Shown here one piece after another: positions 58,982 through 64,000 of a stretch of 64,000 nucleotides of DNA. The position numbers were made by a program, and so were the translations under genes. The DNA is taken from assembly GCA_964632845.1 (NCBI GenBank), contig CAZWDU010000004.1, positions 124,001-188,000 of the forward strand, given 5' to 3'. Numbering within the stretch: position 1 is the first letter of the stretch; each line of letters starts with the position of its first letter. The notes under the pieces were generated by a model. It saw only the letters and a program-made list of their open reading frames with translations. It searched no databases and had not been told where the DNA came from. This DNA comes from JAOZHU01 sp964632845 (GTDB lineage: Archaea > Thermoproteota > Bathyarchaeia > Bathyarchaeales > Bathycorpusculaceae).

Positions 58982-60748
58982 TTGTTGAACTACGCCGTCA
59001 TAGCTGATGCTTACGAGAGAATTGAAGCTACTACGAAACGACTTGAAATGACCAATCTGCTCGTTGAACTGCTGAAGAACACGCCTAAAGACGTTATCGC
59101 CAAAGTTGTTTATCTAACGCAAGGCAAAATATACCCAGATTTTGTGGGTTTGGAAATCGGCGTGGCTGAAAAACTCGCCATAAAAGCCTTAGCCCGCGCG
59201 TCTGGAAGGCGAGAAAGCGAAATTGAAGAGGACTTGAAGAAGAGCGGAGACATCGGCGAAACCGCTCAAAGCTTCATAGCAAAAAAGACACAAGTAACCT
59301 TTTTCCAGAAAACACTCACAGCCCAGCGCGTTTACGAGACTCTCGACAAAATGGCGAAGACAACAGGCTCTGGAGCTGTGGATTTCAAAATGTCTCTTTT
59401 AGCTGGACTGCTGGCCGACGCTTCACCGAAAGAAGCCAAGTTCCTCATGCGCACGGTGACGGGCAACCTGCGGTTAGGCATCGCGGACATGACTGTACTG
59501 GACGCTTTAGCAATAGCGTACGGCGGAGGCAAAGAAGCCCGCGACCTCGTCGAACGCGCTTACAACATTTCTTCAGACCTCGGCAGAGTTGCCAACATAA
59601 TCGCTGAACAAGGCTTAGAAGGCATAAAAAAGTTTCAAGTCATGGTTTTCGAGCCGATAAGACCGATGCTGGCGGAACGGCTTTCTTCGCCCGAAGAGAT
59701 TCTGGATAAGCTAGGCGGGAAATGCGTCGCAGAGTACAAGTACGACGGCGAACGCGTGCAAGCGCACAAGAAAGGAAACGAAGTAACCCTCTACTCTCGG
59801 CGCTTAGAGAATATTTCCAGCCAATACCCAGACGCCGTTGACCTCATCAAAGAAAACGTAACGGCAAACGCAGCCATACTCGAAGGCGAATGCGTCGCAG
59901 TGGACATCGAAACAGGTGAGCTGCGTCCTTTCCAAGAGTTGATGCATCGGAGACGCAAATACGAGATTGAGCAGGCTATGGAGCAGTATCCTGTCTCGCT
60001 GTTCATGTTTGAAGCACTTTACGTGGACGGCAAAGACCTGACGTTGGATACTTACCCTGCGAGACGTAAAGCGCTGGAAAACGCGCTGAAGAAAAGCAGC
60101 CGCGTCACAGTTGCCAAGAACATAATAACAGCCAAGGTGAAAGAGCTTGAAGAGTTCTTTGAGGAAGCCATAGCGGATGGCTGCGAAGGCTTAGTCTGCA
60201 AAGCCATCGGAAAAGACTCGGTTTATCAGGCTGGGGCTCGCGGCTGGCTCTGGATAAAATACAAACGCGACTACAAAAGCGAAATGACCGATACGGTAGA
60301 CCTTGTGGTAGTGGGCGCTTTTCACGGCAGAGGCAAACGCGCAGGAACCTACGGTGCCCTACTGCTTGCCGCTTACAACGCGAAAACGGACACTTTTGAA
60401 ACCGTCACCAAGTGCGGAACCGGGTTCACAGACAAAGACTTGGCGAGTTTTCCCGAGCTATTGCAGGAACATGTGGTTCCGCGCAAGCACTCTCGCGTGC
60501 AGTCAATGCTGGAAGCGGATGTCTGGTTTGAACCGAAGGTCGTCTTGGAGATTTTGGGCGCAGAGATAACGTTAAGCCCCATTCACATGTGCGCCATGGA
60601 CTCTATACGGAAAGGCAGCGGCTTAGCGATTAGGTTTCCGCGTTTCACGGGCAATTACCGTGTGGATAAAGCCGCTGAAGACGCAACCACATCGGCGGAA
60701 GTTGTGGAAATGTACCGCGGTCAACTGAAACAAGTCAGTGAAGCCTAG
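58982..60748 (+). CDS. lig: ATP-dependent DNA ligase
   Basis: 588 aa, TTG start (two adjacent TTG codons). The N-terminal DNA-binding domain covers about 1-215. The adenylation domain has motif I EYKYDGERVQAHK (K253 takes AMP), motif III SLFMFEALYVDG, motif IV EGLVCKAI and motif V WLWIKYKRDY. The OB domain has GKRAGTYGALLLAAYN and ends RFPRFTGNYRVDKAAEDATT (motif VI-like RFPR). It seals Okazaki fragments and repairs nicks. Length and order match archaeal replicative ligases. Confidence 0.96.
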   Translation: MLNYAVIADAYERIEATTKRLEMTNLLVELLKNTPKDVIAKVVYLTQGKIYPDFVGLEIGVAEKLAIKALARASGRRESEIEEDLKKSGDIGETAQSFIAKKTQVTFFQKTLTAQRVYETLDKMAKTTGSGAVDFKMSLLAGLLADASPKEAKFLMRTVTGNLRLGIADMTVLDALAIAYGGGKEARDLVERAYNISSDLGRVANIIAEQGLEGIKKFQVMVFEPIRPMLAERLSSPEEILDKLGGKCVAEYKYDGERVQAHKKGNEVTLYSRRLENISSQYPDAVDLIKENVTANAAILEGECVAVDIETGELRPFQELMHRRRKYEIEQAMEQYPVSLFMFEALYVDGKDLTLDTYPARRKALENALKKSSRVTVAKNIITAKVKELEEFFEEAIADGCEGLVCKAIGKDSVYQAGARGWLWIKYKRDYKSEMTDTVDLVVVGAFHGRGKRAGTYGALLLAAYNAKTDTFETVTKCGTGFTDKDLASFPELLQEHVVPRKHSRVQSMLEADVWFEPKVVLEILGAEITLSPIHMCAMDSIRKGSGLAIRFPRFTGNYRVDKAAEDATTSAEVVEMYRGQLKQVSEA

Positions 60749-60802
60749 GTCGTCAAAGGCTTGATAAGCATAAAGCGCGTAAAATACTGAGCGTGAAGCA
60801 GG

Positions 60803-61402
60803 ATGTCACAAGATTCGGAAAAAATGAAGGCTCTTGTCGCTTTTAAGAAGAAGCTTGAAGAGCGCATTGCTAATTTAGATTCTGAACTTAAAGAGACTCA
60901 AGCCACGTTGGATGTGGTTAACTTGATTTTGCTTGAGAAAGGCTTCAAACGCGGAGACATAAAAAAGGTAACAATTATACCTGAAGAGGCTGCGCCGCCC
61001 AAAGTCTCCGTGGCTGCGGAAGAGAAACATGTGCAGCACATTGCAGAAACCGAGAATGTCATACCATTAAAAACGGTGAACGACGAGTCGCTGGCGATAA
61101 TTTACGTGGAAAAACAAACATTGCATGTGCTACCAGACGAAACCAAGAACTTCAGCGTGAACACGCCGCCCTTCACCAATTTTCTAGTGGAGCGCGTGCT
61201 CGCGAAGATGCAGGAGAAAGACAACGAACTCGTAAGAATGGGGCAGCTTACACCTGACAAAATGTTCGCCTACAACATCGTCCGCGAAGGCGATTCACTC
61301 CGCGAAATAGTCATCAAAAACGTTGACGAAGAACGCTTAAGAGAACTGAAATCCAGCATCAGGTGGACGCTGGACAAAATGTACGAGAAAATGAAAAGCT
61401 GA
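60803..61402 (+). CDS. Conserved-looking hypothetical protein with N-terminal coiled coil
   Basis: 199 aa. A coiled coil covers about 5-50 (AFKKKLEERIANLDSELKET). A central beta-rich part (about 95-145) includes ESLAIIYVEKQTLHVLPDE, then a helix with FLVERVLAKMQEKD, and the end is helical (SIRWTLDKMYEKMKS). No catalytic residues are evident. It lies 54 bp after the ligase on the same strand and may share its transcript. Confidence 0.6.
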   Translation: MSQDSEKMKALVAFKKKLEERIANLDSELKETQATLDVVNLILLEKGFKRGDIKKVTIIPEEAAPPKVSVAAEEKHVQHIAETENVIPLKTVNDESLAIIYVEKQTLHVLPDETKNFSVNTPPFTNFLVERVLAKMQEKDNELVRMGQLTPDKMFAYNIVREGDSLREIVIKNVDEERLRELKSSIRWTLDKMYEKMKS

Positions 61403-61407
61403 ACGGG

Positions 61408-61740
61408 CTACAGATACTTCTTCAGCACGGCATCCAGTTTTCCTTTGGCACAGAGCCCAACCAGCCGTTCAACTTCACAACCGTCCTTGAACACTATCAA
61501 CGTTGGGATGCTGAAAACTTGGTAGCATTCAGCTTTTTCTGGGTTTTCGTCAACATCCAGCTTGGCTACAAGAGCTTTTCCCGCGTACTCTTTGGCTAAC
61601 TCCTCAATGGTTGGTGCTAAAGCTCTGCAGGGACCACACCAACCCGCCCAAAAATCAACCAACACAACGCGGTTATTCTTAATTGTTTCATCAAAATTCG
61701 CGTCAGTCACATGAAAAGGCCCATCACTCATAAAGTTCAT
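61408..61740 (-). CDS. trxA: Thioredoxin
   Basis: 110 aa. Active site FWAGWCGPCRALAP (WCGPC), the cis-proline in FSIPTLIVF, and VAKLDVDENPEKAE. Cytoplasmic disulfide reductant. It converges with the hypothetical gene at 60803-61402, five bases apart. A partner thioredoxin reductase is not in the window. Confidence 0.94.
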   Translation of the reverse strand: MNFMSDGPFHVTDANFDETIKNNRVVLVDFWAGWCGPCRALAPTIEELAKEYAGKALVAKLDVDENPEKAECYQVFSIPTLIVFKDGCEVERLVGLCAKGKLDAVLKKYL

Positions 61741-61887
61741 ACTCCCTGATTAGATTTGCACTTAACCCATCCGCTTGCTCGGATATAAACTGTTCGCGCT
61801 CACTGTACTGCTTTCTTTCGCTGAAGCAAGAAACAAATCCCTTTCCTGAGAGCAGTAGAAAGATGAAATAGCTCAAGGCTGGAAAAG

Positions 61888-62003
61888 GTTTATTTTTAGG
61901 CTTACAGCTAACATTGCAGAACTATGGCGGACCAACTGTGTCCGCTGGGATGTAGCCCAGAACGGGCTGAACCGCAAACTTTAGCATAAGAGGTGAAAAA
62001 AGA
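61888..62003 (+). promoter_or_regulatory. rpl15e promoter and structured leader with alternative hairpins
   Basis: TATA-like TTTATTTT (61889-61896) predicts a start near 61920. The leader then folds: GCGGAC (61927-32) with GTCCGC (61940-45); CTGGG (61945-49) with CCCAG (61956-60); and AGCCC (61954-58) with GGGCT (61964-68). The last two share bases 61956-61958, so only one can form at a time. This could be a switch that controls rpl15e translation. Confidence 0.5.
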
Positions 62004-62585
62004 ATGGCATACAAGTATATTGCAGAAGAATGGGCAAAACCAGAAAACACGTTCCTAGAAGAACTCATGAAGCAACGCTTAATCGAATGGCGCCAGCAAC
62101 ACACGATAACACGTATAGAGCGACCAACGAGGCTTGACCGCGCCAGAAAACTCGGCTACAAAGCTAAACAAGGCTTCGTAATTGTGCGCGTGCGCGTGAG
62201 AAGAGGCGGCATGCACAAGAAGAGACCCAAATCGGGAAGACGCCCGAAACGCATGGGTGTCGCAAAGTTCAAACCTGCCAAAAGCATCAGGCTCATAGGA
62301 GAAGAACGCGTAGCAAAGAAGTTCCCGAACTTGGAAGTGCTTAACAGTTACTGGGTAGGCGAAGACGGGCGCTCAAAATGGTTTGAAGTAATCTTGGTAG
62401 ACCCTAATCACCCTGTGATTAAAACCGACAAAGATGTTAACTGGATAACGCAGAAGCAGCATCGTAACCGTGCGCTCAGAAGTTTAACAAGTGCGGGCAA
62501 AAAAGTGCGGAGCTTAAGAAGGAAGGGTATAGGCGCAGAAAAGTTTAGGCCCAGCAAACGTAAAGGTGCCAAAGGAGCTCACTAG
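62004..62585 (+). CDS. rpl15e: Ribosomal protein eL15
   Basis: 193 aa: YKYIAEEWAKPENTFLEELM at the start, RLDRARKLGYKAKQGFVIVR, RGGMHKKRPKSGRRPKRMGV (rRNA-binding loop), NLEVLNSYWVGEDGRSKWFE, and RNRALRSLTSAGKKVRSLRR near the end. Full length. GAGGTGAAAAAAG is before the ATG. First gene of the operon with rpl13e, the RNA-binding protein and rpp30. Confidence 0.97.
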   Translation: MAYKYIAEEWAKPENTFLEELMKQRLIEWRQQHTITRIERPTRLDRARKLGYKAKQGFVIVRVRVRRGGMHKKRPKSGRRPKRMGVAKFKPAKSIRLIGEERVAKKFPNLEVLNSYWVGEDGRSKWFEVILVDPNHPVIKTDKDVNWITQKQHRNRALRSLTSAGKKVRSLRRKGIGAEKFRPSKRKGAKGAH

Positions 62586-62587
62586 TA

Positions 62588-62845
62588 ATGCATCATATAA
62601 AGCCTAAAATTCTCAAGCCCGACGGTAAACAGCGTAGCGGCAGAGGATTCAGCCGTGACGAGATAGGCAAAGCAGGTTTAAGCGCTGTTGAAGCAGCAAG
62701 ATTAGGTTTGCCTGTTGATTTCAGAAGAAAAACAGTGCACGACGAAAACGTTGAAGCCGTCAAAGCCTACGTGGAAAAGGCAAAGGCGGAAGCTAAACCC
62801 AAAGCTAAACTGAAGAAAAAACCTAAAAGCCAGAAAACACCGTAA
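62588..62845 (+). CDS. rpl13e: Ribosomal protein eL13
   Basis: 85 aa: HHIKPKILKPDGKQRSGRGF, SRDEIGKAGLSAVEAARLGL, PVDFRRKTVHDENVEAVKAY, then a lysine-rich tail. This is the short archaeal eL13 form. It begins two bases after rpl15e. eL13 is known from TACK-type archaea and eukaryotes and is absent from many Euryarchaeota, which supports the lineage call. Confidence 0.9.
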   Translation: MHHIKPKILKPDGKQRSGRGFSRDEIGKAGLSAVEAARLGLPVDFRRKTVHDENVEAVKAYVEKAKAEAKPKAKLKKKPKSQKTP

Positions 62846-62862
62846 CAAAGTACGGTGCCATC

Positions 62863-63309
62863 GTGTCTTCTAAAACGCCTGTAGGCTACGTTGATATACG
62901 AGTCTTTGCCCACGCCACTGAAGACCTAGAAAAAGTTTCAACTGCCGTCCGCAACACTTTGCCACAGGAAATAAGCGAGAACACGGTTTTACAAAAAACC
63001 AGTTTAACGGGGCATCATGGAAACCCCATAACTCTTTTCCAAACCAAAATCACCGATAAAAAAGCGCTCCCGCTGGTTCTCGGAAAAATAGCCGCAAGCT
63101 TAAGCTCCTTAGACAAGGAAACATTAAACAGCGAAATGAAACTGCACTTGGAAAAGCGCAATTTGTATCTGAGGTTTGACAAGCAAGCTGCCTACTTGGG
63201 CGAGTTAAAGTTTTCCTCAAACGACCCCATACACTTCAAAATACACTTCAAAAATAAAACTCCTGAAGAGATAACGGAAATTTGCAGAGAAACAGGGTTA
63301 CTTCCATGA
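62863..63309 (+). CDS. RNA-binding exosome-subunit-like protein (COG1325 family)
   Basis: 148 aa, GTG start. GYVDIRVFAHATEDLEKVST at the start, TVLQKTSLTGHHGNPITLF, and LHLEKRNLYLRFDKQAAYLG, then DPIHFKIHFKN. This archaeal family folds like ribosomal protein L5 and binds RNA; it is usually found with RNase P or exosome genes, as here. Exact role unsettled. Its stop overlaps the rpp30 ATG. Confidence 0.82.
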   Translation: MSSKTPVGYVDIRVFAHATEDLEKVSTAVRNTLPQEISENTVLQKTSLTGHHGNPITLFQTKITDKKALPLVLGKIAASLSSLDKETLNSEMKLHLEKRNLYLRFDKQAAYLGELKFSSNDPIHFKIHFKNKTPEEITEICRETGLLP

Positions 63310-64000
63310 AACGAAACTTTGCAGATTTACATTTGCGATTGAATCTGAAAGGCTCAGCGAACGCCTCGCGAACCATAAACAAGATAGCAACGCTTGGCTA
63401 CCGTTTAATTGCAGTGCCCCTTTCGCCTGAAACACGCGAAGACGAAACCGCTGGGCTGCGGAGCATATGCAGCGAAGCCAAACTGGATTTTGTCTCGCGA
63501 GTTGACATAAAACCGAAAACGCAAAATGACCTGATGCATCAGTTACGAAGGCTTAGGCGAAAATTTGAAGTTGTCTGCGTCGTCTGCGACAGCAAAGAGG
63601 TTGCCCGTCAAGCAGCTAAAGACCGGCGTGTTGACCTGTTGAATTTTCCTCTGTTGGATTATCGTAAGCGGTTCTTTGACAGGGCAGAGGCTGAATTAGC
63701 CAGCAACAGCCTAGCAGCATTGGAGATAGACGTGAAGCCTCTGCTTGTTTTAGAAGGAGCAGCCAGAGTGCGGTTGCTTTCGAATTTGCGGCGGGAAATC
63801 GCCATCGCCAAGGAATTTCATGTGCCCATTGTTATCTCAAGCGGAGCCACAAGCGAAATGCTGCTGAGAAAACCGCGGGAGCAAGCGGCGTTAGCGGGCT
63901 TGTTTGATTTGGATGAGGCTTCAGCGTTGGAGGCTGTTTCTCAGAATCCACTGGCGATTGTTAAGCGTAATAGGCAGAAGCTTAGTTCCAAGTTTGTGGC
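63306..64000 (+). CDS. rnp3: RNase P protein component 3 (Rpp30), cut by the right edge
   Basis: 231 codons are visible from ATG 63306 (overlaps the previous stop, ATGA). The TIM-barrel Rpp30/PHP-like fold shows FADLHLRLNLKG at the start, GYRLIAVPLSPETR, VCDSKEVARQAAKDRRVDLL, NFPLLDYRKRFFDRAEAELA, ALEIDVKPLLVL, and VPIVISSGATSEMLLRKPRE. It is a protein subunit of RNase P, which trims tRNA 5' ends. The C-terminus is probably only a few residues beyond the window. Confidence 0.92.
   Translation, partial: MKRNFADLHLRLNLKGSANASRTINKIATLGYRLIAVPLSPETREDETAGLRSICSEAKLDFVSRVDIKPKTQNDLMHQLRRLRRKFEVVCVVCDSKEVARQAAKDRRVDLLNFPLLDYRKRFFDRAEAELASNSLAALEIDVKPLLVLEGAARVRLLSNLRREIAIAKEFHVPIVISSGATSEMLLRKPREQAALAGLFDLDEASALEAVSQNPLAIVKRNRQKLSSKFV

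Noticed and set aside
1..64000. CRISPR arrays, insertion sequences, rRNA genes
   Set aside because: Reading through the window I saw no regularly spaced repeats, transposase genes or rRNA stretches.

Overview
This is a chromosomal segment of an archaeon. It carries archaeal RNA polymerase genes (a single-chain RpoA of 1277 aa and a single-chain RpoB of 1126 aa), archaeal/eukaryal ribosomal proteins (eL30, uS10, eL15, eL13 and probably eL22), RNase P Rpp30, Mre11-Rad50, an ATP-dependent DNA ligase, TATA-type promoters and an intron-containing tRNA-Leu. The joined RpoA, eL13, two NitrOD5-type output domains, PEFPxW surface anchors and the tungstate transporter point to the TACK branch. Bathyarchaeia is my best guess, by inference and not by computed phylogeny.

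Layout. 1-1150: secreted proteins (a kelch protein cut by the left edge, and a phospholipase-C-like protein with a PEFPxW anchor). 1193-8385: a minus-strand virus-like cassette in the order prohead protease, decoration protein, HK97-type capsid, zinc finger, wHTH, portal, small structural proteins and a fibre-like repeat protein. It has no terminase, tape measure or integrase, and every reading frame is intact. 8537-15774: the anaerobic ribonucleotide reductase operon nrdR-nrdD-nrdG, bracketed by two paralogous NitrOD5/response-regulator modules in inverted orientation. 16021-20055: an Rpb5-like RpoH that keeps a eukaryote-like N-terminal domain, a ModE-type regulator, and tungstate ABC transporter tupABC. 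20052-24533: metabolic genes (OsmC, zinc dehydrogenase, HAD phosphatase, DedA/VTT, GlpX-type FBPase).

24693-32650: a PadR-controlled ABC export cluster with a very large FtsX-type permease and two ATPases, one carrying a novel N-terminal domain. 32656-36941: an SMC5/6-like ATPase operon with a kleisin-like and a KITE-like partner. 36966-44984: nusA, rpl30e, rpoA, rpoB on the minus strand. 45368-50529: an orphan DNA methyltransferase, tRNA-Leu(CAA), a degenerate zincin-like gene followed by a tRNA 3'-end look-alike, rps10, an AN1-M50 membrane protease and a membrane wHTH pair. 50716-54008: mre11-rad50. 54015-58867: mixed genes including probable eL22, a frameshifted mini-gene and a tiny Cys-rich gene. 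58982-64000: DNA ligase, thioredoxin, and the rpl15e-rpl13e-RNA-binding-rpp30 operon, which runs off the right edge.

Regulatory signals readable directly: two NrdR-box-like palindromes 32 bp apart at the nrdR promoter; one 15-bp palindrome (ATTCnGATTCnGAAT) upstream of all three transcription units of the signalling modules; three 12-bp repeats at the padR start; a shared bidirectional TATA between modE and tupA; and mutually exclusive hairpins in the rpl15e leader.
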